A DNA stretch of 9,192 bases from positions 1 through 9,192 of the forward strand of contig CALJJF010000236.1 in assembly GCA_937973935.1 (NCBI GenBank), written 5' to 3'. The notes under the pieces are model-generated. The model had not been told where the DNA came from. It saw only the letters and a program-made list of their open reading frames with translations, and made no database searches. This document shows positions 1 to 6,484 of the stretch, one piece after another; positions within the stretch are counted from its first letter, which is position 1; the number at the start of each line of letters is the position of its first letter. Source of the DNA: MKRK01 sp001896915 (GTDB taxonomy: Bacteria > Bacillota > Clostridia > Oscillospirales > Acutalibacteraceae). Both the position numbers and the translations under genes were made by a program.

Positions 1-20
1 CCTTTTCCGAGAAGCACCAC

Positions 21-1472
21 ATGTCCGCACTGCATACGCTTTCGCTCGCCGCCATCCGCGACGCCCTTGCCCGACGTGAAGTCCGCGCCGAAGACGCCGT
101 TCTGGACTGCCTTGCCCGCATCGAGACGACAGAACCGAGAATCGACGCCCTGCTGCACCTCCGCGCCGAAGCAGCGATTGAAGAAGCCCGCGCCCTCGAC
201 GCCGCCGGGCCTGATGCCTCGCGTCCTCTCTGGGGCGTGCCCGTCACCGTCAAGGACGCCCTGACGACGGCAGGAACCCCCACCACAGCCGGGTCGCGGA
301 TACTCGAAGATTTCGTCCCGTTCTATGACGCCTTCGCCGTGCAGCGCCTGCGCGAAGCCGGTGCCATCATCCTCGGCAAGAACAACATGGACGAGTTCGC
401 CATGGGCTCCTCCACCGAGAATTCGGCCTACAAGCCCACCCGCAACCCGTGGGACACCGCACGCGTCCCCGGCGGTTCCAGCGGCGGTTCGGCGGCGAGT
501 GTCGCGGCGGGGCAATGCTTCGCCAGCCTCGGCACCGATACCGGCGGTTCCATCCGCCAACCGGCTTCCTTCTGCGGTGTTACCGGCTTAAAGCCCACCT
601 ACGGTGCGGTTTCCCGCTATGGGCTCATTGCCTTTGCCTCCTCTCTTGACCAGATCGGTCCCATCGCCAATTCTGCGGAAGACTGCGGCATTCTGCTGGA
701 CGCCATCACCGATTATGACCCCAACGACGGCACTATGCAGCAGCCCAATTGCTTCAACTACTGCGCAAAAATCGGTGCTTCCGTAAAAGGGCTGAAAATC
801 GGCGTCCCGGCTGAGTTTTTCGGCGACGGAATTGATGTAGAAGTAAAAGCCTCCGTGATGGCAGCCATCAAAGAATACGAAAGCATGGGCTGTGAAATCG
901 TTTCGGTTTCCTTACCCAGCTTAAAATACGCTGTCGCGGCTTATTATCTCATTTCCTCCGCCGAGGCATCCTCCAACCTTTCCCGCTATGACGGGATCAA
1001 ATACGGGTTCCGCAGCGAAAACGGCGAAACCTATAACGAAATTATCAAAAACACCCGTGACGAAGGCTTCGGCGCAGAGGTGAAACGCAGAATCCTGCTG
1101 GGTACTTATGCCCTTTCCAGCGGTTATTATGACGCTTATTATAAAAAGGCGGTTTTGATCCGCCAGAAGATCAAAGAGGAATACAAAGAGATTTTCAGCA
1201 AATGTGATGTGATCATCACCCCCACCGCTCCCTTCACCGCATTTCAAATCGGCGAGCTGGAAAACGACCCTGTTAAGATGTATCTGGCCGATATCTGCAC
1301 GATAACAGTGAACATTGCCGGGCTGCCTGCCATCTCCACCACCTGCGGTTATGACAAAAATAATCTGCCCATCGGCATGAGCATCGTCGGCAAGCCCTTT
1401 GACGAAGAAACCATCATTGGCGTTGCGGATGCCTTTGAAAAGGGCTTTGCCCGTAAGGAGGTAACCCTATGA
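21..1472 (+). CDS. gatA: Asp-tRNA(Asn)/Glu-tRNA(Gln) amidotransferase subunit A
   Basis: GatA is the amidase subunit of cytoplasmic GatCAB. It hydrolyses glutamine and sends the ammonia to GatB for conversion of Asp-tRNA(Asn) or Glu-tRNA(Gln). The 483-residue length is normal. The amidase-signature triad is visible: Lys78 in VTVKD, the cis-Ser in GGSSGGS (Ser153 by the known family spacing) and Ser177 in DTGGSIRQPAS. ATG 21 fits the usual GatA N-terminus. Only a weak GAGAAG precedes it (9-14), and the reading frame is open to the window edge, so an upstream start cannot be excluded. The gene overlaps gatB by 4 bases (ATGA), which suggests translational coupling. The odd point is composition: residues 1 to about 180 are encoded at roughly 70% GC with Desulfovibrio-like wording (VPFYDAF, NNMDEFAMGSSTENSAYKPT), while the rest is near 50% GC and Clostridia-like. 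The family call is secure; the integrity of the gene is not. Confidence 0.95.
   Translation: MSALHTLSLAAIRDALARREVRAEDAVLDCLARIETTEPRIDALLHLRAEAAIEEARALDAAGPDASRPLWGVPVTVKDALTTAGTPTTAGSRILEDFVPFYDAFAVQRLREAGAIILGKNNMDEFAMGSSTENSAYKPTRNPWDTARVPGGSSGGSAASVAAGQCFASLGTDTGGSIRQPASFCGVTGLKPTYGAVSRYGLIAFASSLDQIGPIANSAEDCGILLDAITDYDPNDGTMQQPNCFNYCAKIGASVKGLKIGVPAEFFGDGIDVEVKASVMAAIKEYESMGCEIVSVSLPSLKYAVAAYYLISSAEASSNLSRYDGIKYGFRSENGETYNEIIKNTRDEGFGAEVKRRILLGTYALSSGYYDAYYKKAVLIRQKIKEEYKEIFSKCDVIITPTAPFTAFQIGELENDPVKMYLADICTITVNIAGLPAISTTCGYDKNNLPIGMSIVGKPFDEETIIGVADAFEKGFARKEVTL
540..610. other. Candidate mosaic junction inside gatA
   Basis: Hand counts of G+C per 60 bases are 41 (61-120), 45 (181-240) and 44 (481-540), then 38 (541-600), 35 (601-660), 34 (661-720), 31 (721-780) and 28 (841-900). 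Codon choice changes in the same place, from almost only C/G-ending codons to mixed codons such as GTT, TTA, GGT and ATT. The switch falls on the stretch coding for DTGGSIRQPASFCGVTGLKP, the most conserved part of GatA, where unrelated species share most DNA identity. This fits homologous recombination between genera or a false join during assembly. The reading frame is intact across it. The exact breakpoint cannot be set by eye. Confidence 0.6.
1455..1462 (+). promoter_or_regulatory. Strong ribosome binding site for gatB
   Basis: AAGGAGGT matches the anti-Shine-Dalgarno perfectly, lies within the last codons of gatA and sits six bases before the gatB ATG at 1469. It fixes the gatB start and shows that gatB can initiate on its own despite the 4-base overlap with gatA. 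Confidence 0.9.
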
Positions 1473-2887
1473 GATACATTCCCGTCATCGGTCTTGAAAT
1501 CCATGCGGAGCTTTCTACAAAGTCGAAGGTTTTCTGCACCTGTACCGCCGAATTCGGCGGCGAACAAAACACCCGCTGCTGCCCCCGCTGTTCCGGCATG
1601 CCGGGCACTCTGCCTGTTTTAAACAAGGGCGCTGTGGAATATGCCGTGCTGGCAGGCACCGCCCTGAACTGCTCAATTAATTTAAGAAACTGTTTTGACC
1701 GCAAAAACTATTTTTATCCCGATTTGCCCAAAGCTTATCAGATCTCCCAGTTTGACAGACCCATCTGCATCAATGGTCATGTGGATGTGGAGGGCAAAAC
1801 CATCCGGATCAACCGTATCCACATTGAAGAAGACGCCGGCAAGCTGATGCATGACGATTTTGAAGGCGTTTCTCTGGCGGACTATAACCGCTGCGGCGTG
1901 CCCCTCATTGAGATTGTTACAGAACCTGACATTGGCTCTGCCGAAGAGGCAAAGGCATTTGTGGAAGAGGTTATTTTGCGGCTGAAATACGCCGGTGTCT
2001 GTGACTGCAAAATGGAGCAGGGCTCTCTGCGGGTGGACGTGAACATCTCCATCATGCCGGCCGGCGCAACCGAGCTGGGTACCAGAGCGGAGATTAAAAA
2101 CCTGAACTCCTTGAAATCCATCGTCAAGGCGATTGAATACGAAATCACTCGGCAGGCAGAGCTGCTGGACAACGGCAAACGGGTCATTCAGGAAACCCGC
2201 CGTTTTAACGACAATCACGGCACCACAAAATCACTGCGTTCCAAAGAGGAAGCCCACGACTACCGTTATTTTCCGGAACCTGACATCCCTGCGGTCATTT
2301 TCTCCCAAGAGGATATTGACGAAATCCGCAAAAAGATGCCCAAAATGCCGGCCGAACGGTTCACAGAATATACCGGCGTCTATGGGCTGCCTGCAGAACA
2401 TGCCAAGCTGATCATTAACGACAAGGATTTATCGGACTTTTATGACAGCGCCGTTGGTGTATACAACAACTACAAGGGAATTGCAAGCTTTATCATCGTT
2501 GAGCTGCTTCGCAGACTGAACGACAGCGAGCAGTCTGTCACCGAAGTCAGCTTTTCACCAGAGGACCTTGCAACCTTGGTCAAAATGAGCGACGACGGAA
2601 TTGTCAGCAAAAACGCCGCTAAGGATGTTCTTCGTTTTATGTATGAAAAGGGCGGCAAGCCCTTGGAGATTGCAAAAGAAAACGGTTTTCTGATGGACAA
2701 CAGCAGCGATGCTGTGGCGGCTGCCATCGCAGAGGTGCTTACAGAGAACGAAAAGGCCGTGGGGGAATACCGCAGCGGCAGCGAAAAGGTTTTTGGCTTC
2801 TTAATGGGTCAGGTATCCCGCAAAATCGGCAAGGGTTCCAACCCGCAAATCATAAAAGATGAGCTTATCAAAGCTTTGAAAGGTTGA
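1469..2887 (+). CDS. gatB: Asp-tRNA(Asn)/Glu-tRNA(Gln) amidotransferase subunit B
   Basis: GatB is the subunit that binds the mischarged tRNA, activates the Asp or Glu side chain with ATP and uses ammonia from GatA to make Asn- or Gln-tRNA. At 472 residues it is full length. It begins with the family hallmark PVIGLEIHAELSTKSK. Cys23, Cys25, Cys38 and Cys41 form the CxC/CxxC zinc site found in many bacterial GatB. FDRKNYFYPDLPKAYQISQFD (76-96) is the conserved cradle-domain motif, followed by RIHIEEDAGK. The C-terminal YqeY-like tail domain ends with the typical GSNPQIIKDEL. Codon use is uniform and matches the 3' part of gatA and the downstream genes. The gene ends in tandem stops (TGA TAG, 2885-2890), and aspS begins four bases after the first stop, so the genes form one operon. 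gatC, the third subunit, is not in the window. Confidence 0.97.
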   Translation: MRYIPVIGLEIHAELSTKSKVFCTCTAEFGGEQNTRCCPRCSGMPGTLPVLNKGAVEYAVLAGTALNCSINLRNCFDRKNYFYPDLPKAYQISQFDRPICINGHVDVEGKTIRINRIHIEEDAGKLMHDDFEGVSLADYNRCGVPLIEIVTEPDIGSAEEAKAFVEEVILRLKYAGVCDCKMEQGSLRVDVNISIMPAGATELGTRAEIKNLNSLKSIVKAIEYEITRQAELLDNGKRVIQETRRFNDNHGTTKSLRSKEEAHDYRYFPEPDIPAVIFSQEDIDEIRKKMPKMPAERFTEYTGVYGLPAEHAKLIINDKDLSDFYDSAVGVYNNYKGIASFIIVELLRRLNDSEQSVTEVSFSPEDLATLVKMSDDGIVSKNAAKDVLRFMYEKGGKPLEIAKENGFLMDNSSDAVAAAIAEVLTENEKAVGEYRSGSEKVFGFLMGQVSRKIGKGSNPQIIKDELIKALKG

Positions 2888-2891
2888 TAGA

Positions 2892-4202
2892 ATGTTTAAT
2901 CTGAATGGGGAAAATCTGACCCTTGCAGTTTGTTTGGAGGAAATCAAATCTTCGGTCGGCAGCTCTGTCACATTAAACGCATGTGTTCATAAGGTTCGCC
3001 AGATGAGCGGATTTGCCTTTGTCATTTTACGCACGGGCCGTTACGTGTTCCAGTCGGTCTATTCCGCTGACACCTGTACCGACAGTATAGAAAACGTCAA
3101 GGAAGGCTGTTATGTTACCGTTACAGGCAAGGTAAAGGAAGACAAGCGGGCGAATTACGGCATAGAAATTTTGCTGCAAACCATCACTGTACTGTCAAAA
3201 CCGGCGGCGGACTATCCCCTCCATGTATCGGACAGACGGTTGGGCTGTTCCATCGAAACCAATCTGGATTATCGCAGTGTTGCCTTACGTAACCCCTTTG
3301 AACGAGCCGTGTTCAAGCTTTCGGAAGGCATTGTTTCGGGCTTCCGTGAATTTATGTTAAAAGAAGGCTTTACAGAAATCCACACGCCGAAAATCGTGTC
3401 TGCCGGTGCGGAAGGCGGCGCCAATATCTTCAAGCTGAAATATTTTGACAAAGATGCTTTTCTGGCACAGAGCCCCCAGTTTTATAAGCAGACCTGTATC
3501 GCTTTTTTTGACAGAGTGTTTGAAATCGCCCCGGTCTACAGAGCGGAAAAGCACAATACCTCCCGCCATTTAAACGAATACATCGGTCTTGACTTTGAAA
3601 TGGGCTTTATTAAGGATATGGGCGACGTAATGAACATGGAAACCGCCATGCTGAAATATGTTATCCATTTCTTGAAAGAAAACTATGAAAATGAACTGAC
3701 CATCACCGGCGCCGTTTTGCCGGTCATCACCGACATTCCCGTGTTCAGCTTCTTTGAGGCGCTGGAAGCCATCGGTTCCCGCCCCAACAAGTATGATCTT
3801 GACCCGGAGGATGAAGTGAAGCTTTGCGACTATGCCAAAGAAAAATACGGCAGCGAGTTTGTCTTTATCACCCACTACCCTGCCTCCAAGCGTCCGTTTT
3901 ATGCCATGGATAACCCCGAAAACACGAAGCTTGCCGAAAGCTTTGACCTACTGTTCAGAGGGCTTGAAGTGACCACCGGCGGACAGCGAATTCACAGCTA
4001 TGAGGATCAGGTTGCTAAAATGCAGTCCATGGGTCTCAATCCGGAGGATTTCAGCTCCTATCTGGAGGCCCATAAATACGGTCTGCCTCCCCACGGCGGG
4101 CTGGGCATCGGTCTGGAGCGTCTCGCCATGAAGCTGCTGGGGCTTACCAACATTCGTCAGTCCAGCCTCTTCCCCAGAGATTTGACCCATCTGGACCCGT
4201 AA
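2892..4202 (+). CDS. aspS: Aspartate--tRNA ligase, archaeal type, probably non-discriminating (Asp/Asn)
   Basis: This class II synthetase attaches Asp to tRNA. Its 436-residue length is that of the archaeal/eukaryal-type AspRS; the usual bacterial enzyme is near 590 residues with a GAD insert. An N-terminal OB-fold anticodon-binding domain (about 1-105) precedes the catalytic core. The core shows motif 1 around GFREFMLKEGFTEIHTPKI (150-168), the flipping-loop region AGAEGGANIF, LAQSPQFYKQ (191-200), motif 2 around PVYRAEKHNTSRHLNEY (214-230), and motif 3 GGLGIGLERL (402-411). In the OB-fold, CVHKV aligns with GWVWE of the Thermococcus enzyme, placing His33 at the position of Trp26. Trp-to-His there is the known mark of enzymes that also charge tRNA(Asn). 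The neighbouring gatAB genes supply the enzyme that would correct Asp-tRNA(Asn). AAAGG at 2879-2883 precedes the start by eight bases. It ends in tandem TAA codons. Dual specificity is an inference. Confidence 0.93.
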   Translation: MFNLNGENLTLAVCLEEIKSSVGSSVTLNACVHKVRQMSGFAFVILRTGRYVFQSVYSADTCTDSIENVKEGCYVTVTGKVKEDKRANYGIEILLQTITVLSKPAADYPLHVSDRRLGCSIETNLDYRSVALRNPFERAVFKLSEGIVSGFREFMLKEGFTEIHTPKIVSAGAEGGANIFKLKYFDKDAFLAQSPQFYKQTCIAFFDRVFEIAPVYRAEKHNTSRHLNEYIGLDFEMGFIKDMGDVMNMETAMLKYVIHFLKENYENELTITGAVLPVITDIPVFSFFEALEAIGSRPNKYDLDPEDEVKLCDYAKEKYGSEFVFITHYPASKRPFYAMDNPENTKLAESFDLLFRGLEVTTGGQRIHSYEDQVAKMQSMGLNPEDFSSYLEAHKYGLPPHGGLGIGLERLAMKLLGLTNIRQSSLFPRDLTHLDP

Positions 4203-4215
4203 TAAGCGCAGTATG

Positions 4216-4295
4216 ATTCTACTCTTTCTTTATGGATAGGGCTCCCCGGGGATCCCATCGTTACAAGAAAAGAGTAGAATTCTCTTTTTTATTTT
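4216..4295 (+). terminator. Rho-independent terminator of the gatAB-aspS operon
   Basis: The left arm ATTCTACTCTTTCTT (4216-4230) pairs with AAGAAAAGAGTAGAAT (4265-4280), with one bulged base, giving a stem of about 15 bp. A T-rich run (TCTCTTTTTTATTTT, 4281-4295) follows at once. The 34-base loop is itself structured: its centre TCCCCGGGGA is a perfect palindrome, extended by GGG/CCC beyond one mismatch, so the element folds as a hairpin inside a hairpin. It begins 13 bases after the aspS stop. The T-tract supports termination on the + strand. No gene lies on the opposite side to suggest a bidirectional role. Confidence 0.85.
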
Positions 4296-4369
4296 CATCT
4301 GGTCAAACCCGAATTCCCCTTCATAAAACTGCGGTATAATCAACAAAAATCAACTGGAAATGATGAATA

Positions 4370-4446
4370 TTAAGTTGAAATTAAATTAAAATTAAGTGAA
4401 AATTAAAATCTTATTAATATCCTATTGATTATATATTAAATTTGGA
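4370..4446 (+). repeat. Seven TTAA boxes at exact 11-bp spacing (Pho-box-like array)
   Basis: TTAA starts at 4370, 4381, 4392, 4403, 4414 and 4436, with TTGA at 4425, so every box is exactly 11 bp after the previous one. The first three 11-mers are closest to each other (TTAAGTTGAAA, TTAAATTAAAA, TTAAGTGAAAA); later ones keep only the box. An 11-bp period is that of Pho boxes: PhoB in Escherichia coli and PhoP in Bacillus bind tandem repeats with this pitch, and the Bacillus repeat is TT(A/C/T)ACA. The array lies directly before a phosphate-transport pair. It is therefore read as a binding site for a PhoB/PhoP-type response regulator. Other explanations are DNA bending by phased A-tracts or an UP element. 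Further TTAA and TTGA words occur out of phase (for example 4386 and 4375), as expected in such AT-rich DNA. Confidence 0.65.
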
Positions 4447-4453
4447 GTAAAAT
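4425..4453 (+). promoter_or_regulatory. Sigma-A-type promoter candidate for the DUF47-pit-hyp genes
   Basis: TTGATT (4425-4430) and TAAAAT (4448-4453) are separated by 17 bases, a good -35/-10 pair. The start of transcription would be near 4460, leaving a short leader that contains the GAGGGG ribosome binding site (4471-4476) before ATG 4487. The -35 is the sixth unit of the 11-bp array and the only one that reads TTGA. Five boxes therefore lie directly upstream of it, the layout expected for activation by a regulator touching the -35 region. Competing -10 words are TATAAT at 4464-4469, which would start transcription inside the ribosome binding site, and TATAAT at 4335-4340, which has no fitting -35. 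Confidence 0.55.
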
Positions 4454-4486
4454 TAATCGAATATATAATTGAGGGGATAATAAAAA

Positions 4487-5107
4487 ATGTTTCGAACAAC
4501 AAAGAAAGAACAGGTTTTTTTTGACCTATTTGCCTGCACCATAGACGATATATGCAAGGCAGCCGGTTTACTGAACGATTTAATGCAGGACTATAAGGAT
4601 GTCAATCAAAAAGTCCTTGCCATCGAAGAACTGGAACATACCTGTGACATTCATTTTCACAACATGATGGAGCAAATCAACCATGCTTTCATCACACCCA
4701 TTGACAGAGAAGATATCTTCGCCATCTCAAAACAGCTGGACGATATTGCCGACAATATCGAATCCACCGCCCACCGCTTCATTCTGTTTAATATTGAAAC
4801 CATCCGCAGCGAAGCCAACGAAATGGGTCGGCTTATTGTGAAATGTACTGATGAATTGAGAAACGTTATTTTTGAACTGAAAAACATGAAAAGAAGCACC
4901 ACGCTTCACGATAAAATCGTTGAGGTCAACAACATTGAAAATCAGGGAGATACCCTTTATCGCAACTTTATCATGAAACTCTTCCACGAAAAGGATTCTG
5001 TTGAAATATTAAAATGGAAAGAAATCTTTGAGTTTATGGAAAGCACATTGGACGCATGTGAAGATGTTGCAAACGTCATTGAAGGGGTTGTCATGAAGCA
5101 TGCTTGA
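4487..5107 (+). CDS. DUF47 family PhoU-like protein
   Basis: This 206-residue protein belongs to the DUF47 (PhoU_div, YkaA-like) family: soluble, all-helical relatives of PhoU that are usually encoded next to PiT permeases and are thought to control them. No catalytic site is known. It has no signal peptide or membrane segment. Family features visible are the N-terminal FFDLF, the acidic EELEHTCDIHFHNMMEQINHAFITPIDREDI stretch (about 46-76), and the second half-repeat EVNNIENQGDTLYRNFIMKLF followed by the C-terminal LDACEDVANVIEGVVMKHA. The two Glu/Asp-rich helical halves resemble the metal-binding motifs of PhoU. The start has GAGGGG at 4471-4476, ten bases upstream. The gene overlaps the permease by 8 bases, which implies coupled synthesis in fixed ratio. 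It is the first gene after the 11-bp box array. The family is certain; the regulatory role is inferred from family context. Confidence 0.9.
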   Translation: MFRTTKKEQVFFDLFACTIDDICKAAGLLNDLMQDYKDVNQKVLAIEELEHTCDIHFHNMMEQINHAFITPIDREDIFAISKQLDDIADNIESTAHRFILFNIETIRSEANEMGRLIVKCTDELRNVIFELKNMKRSTTLHDKIVEVNNIENQGDTLYRNFIMKLFHEKDSVEILKWKEIFEFMESTLDACEDVANVIEGVVMKHA

Positions 5108-6095
5108 AACAGTGATCCTCATTACGGTCATTTTATTGGCGCTTAGCTTTGACTTTATCAATGGCTTTCATGATACAGCAAACTCCATCGCCACCACCGT
5201 TTCCACCAGAGTATTAACCCCCCGTGCTGCAATCTTAATGGCTGCAACCCTGAACTTTATTGGCGCCTTGACCGGTCATAAAGTAGCAAAAACAATCTCA
5301 AGCGGTCTTGTGTACGGCGATGTCAGTCAGCATGTTATCATTTCAGCACTGCTGGCAGCCATCATCTGGAACCTGATTACCTGGTATCTCGGCATTCCCA
5401 GCAGCTCTTCCCATGCATTGATTGGTGGTTTGGTCGGCTCTGCCATTGCATTTACGGGCAGAATTGATAAAATTCAATGGGATGGCGTTTTAGATAAAGT
5501 AATCATTCCGTTGTTTACCTCCCCCTTAATCGGATTTTTTGTTGGTTTCCTTGTGATGAAACTGATTTATTTTATTTTTCGCTCCGTCAGCCAGCACAGC
5601 GTTAACAAACATTTTTCCGTGTTACAGGTGATTTCTTCTGCTTTTATGGCATTGTCCCACGGAGGAAATGATGCGCAAAAGTCTATGGGTATCATCACTC
5701 TGGCACTATTTAGTGCAGGCGAAATCACAAACAAAGATGTACCATTTTGGGTTGTTTTGGCTTGTGCGCTGGCAATGGCACTGGGCACCTCTGTGGGCGG
5801 ATGGAAAATCATCAAAACCATGGGAGTCAATATGATCAAGCTCCAGCCCTCCGGCGGATTTGCCGCAGAGACCTCTGCCGCCGCCGTGATTCAGACCATG
5901 ACCTTTTTGGGTGCACCCGTCAGCACCACTCATATCATCTCTACCGCAATTATGGGAGTGGGTTCTGCCAAAAGACTGACCGCTGTCAGATGGTCTCTTG
6001 CCAAAAGCATTGTAACCGCATGGGTTGTCACCATTCCTGTTACCGCTCTGATCGGTATGCTTGTCATGTCCATTCTGGATGTATTCTTTCAATAA
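5100..6095 (+). CDS. pit: PiT family inorganic phosphate permease
   Basis: This is a secondary transporter of the PiT (PF01384) family in the cell membrane, which takes up phosphate or metal-phosphate complexes with a cation. It has 331 residues, the short bacterial form lacking a large central loop. The two inverted halves each carry the family signature: GFHDTANSIAT (22-32) and LSHGGNDAQKSMG (185-197), with PSSSSHALIGG (100-110) and the matching PVSTTHII (273-280) as the paired later motifs. I see about ten hydrophobic segments, beginning at residues 3-20. The start ATG lies within the 3' end of the DUF47 gene, with AAGGGG at 5082-5087. Some PiT relatives carry sulfate instead; the DUF47 partner and the upstream Pho-like boxes favour phosphate. 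Only 14 bases separate it from hypA, with no terminator between. Confidence 0.93.
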   Translation: MLETVILITVILLALSFDFINGFHDTANSIATTVSTRVLTPRAAILMAATLNFIGALTGHKVAKTISSGLVYGDVSQHVIISALLAAIIWNLITWYLGIPSSSSHALIGGLVGSAIAFTGRIDKIQWDGVLDKVIIPLFTSPLIGFFVGFLVMKLIYFIFRSVSQHSVNKHFSVLQVISSAFMALSHGGNDAQKSMGIITLALFSAGEITNKDVPFWVVLACALAMALGTSVGGWKIIKTMGVNMIKLQPSGGFAAETSAAAVIQTMTFLGAPVSTTHIISTAIMGVGSAKRLTAVRWSLAKSIVTAWVVTIPVTALIGMLVMSILDVFFQ

Positions 6096-6109
6096 AAGGG
6101 TGTTTCGTA

Positions 6110-6454
6110 ATGCATGAGCTTTCCATCACAAAGCAAATTGTTGCAATCTGCGAGGATTTTGCCGGGAAGCACAGTGCAAGCAAGGTCACCAAAATCAATC
6201 TTGTGGTGGGCGAGGCAACCGGCTATATCGCAGAGTCAATCCGGTTCTATTTTGATATACTGGCAAAGGATTCGATTTGTAAGGATGCGAAAATCACTCT
6301 GGAAACCGTCAAGCCGTTGCTGTTGTGTACAAGCTGTCAGCAGTATTTTGAACGGGTTCCCTTTTCCTTTGACTGCCCTTTGTGCGGCGGGCAGGGAGAA
6401 CCCACGGAAATCGGCAGAGAATTTTATGTGAAATCCATAGAAATTGAGGAATAA
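6110..6454 (+). CDS. hypA: Hydrogenase maturation nickel metallochaperone HypA
   Basis: HypA brings nickel, with HypB, to the large subunit of [NiFe]-hydrogenase in the cytoplasm. The 114-residue length is typical. The start MHELSI is diagnostic: His2 and the preceding N-terminus bind Ni. The zinc site is Cys73-x2-Cys76 and Cys89-x2-Cys92 (CTSC and CPLC). The C-terminal GREFYVKSIEIEE matches the family end. The start is fixed by the MHE motif and by AAAAGGG (6094-6100), nine bases before ATG. The same frame stays open upstream to 5747, but that part only shadows the permease gene. HypA also serves urease in some bacteria; hypB and hypF here point to hydrogenase. Confidence 0.96.
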   Translation: MHELSITKQIVAICEDFAGKHSASKVTKINLVVGEATGYIAESIRFYFDILAKDSICKDAKITLETVKPLLLCTSCQQYFERVPFSFDCPLCGGQGEPTEIGREFYVKSIEIEE

Positions 6455-6484
6455 CGAACCGAAAAAACGGAAAAGAGGCTACCC

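Noticed and set aside
1..20. The end of gatC before gatA.
   Set aside because: Twenty bases are too few to identify a protein end, and no stop codon is visible in them; nothing can be claimed.
1682..2218. A 178-residue open frame on the - strand opposite gatB.
   Set aside because: gatB is continuous and conserved here; the antisense protein shows no family motif.
4245..4257. CCCCGGGGATCCC resembles the SmaI/BamHI part of a cloning-vector polylinker.
   Set aside because: The neighbouring vector sites are absent, and the run is the symmetrical core of the terminator loop inside a matching outer stem, so vector contamination is not supported.
4335..4340. TATAAT as the main promoter -10 for the phosphate genes.
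   Set aside because: There is no -35-like word at 16-18 bases upstream and no extended -10 TG, and it lies upstream of the 11-bp array, which would then be transcribed; the 4425-4453 pair fits better.
6061..6087. TTGTCA and TATTCT before hypA as an internal promoter.
   Set aside because: The spacer is only 15 bases, the match is weak, and the words lie in the conserved end of the PiT coding sequence.
5747..6109. An open frame upstream of and joined to hypA would give a 235-residue protein.
   Set aside because: The extra N-terminal part is out of frame within the PiT gene and Cys/His-rich in a low-complexity way. The MHELSI start at 6110 has its own ribosome binding site and matches HypA.
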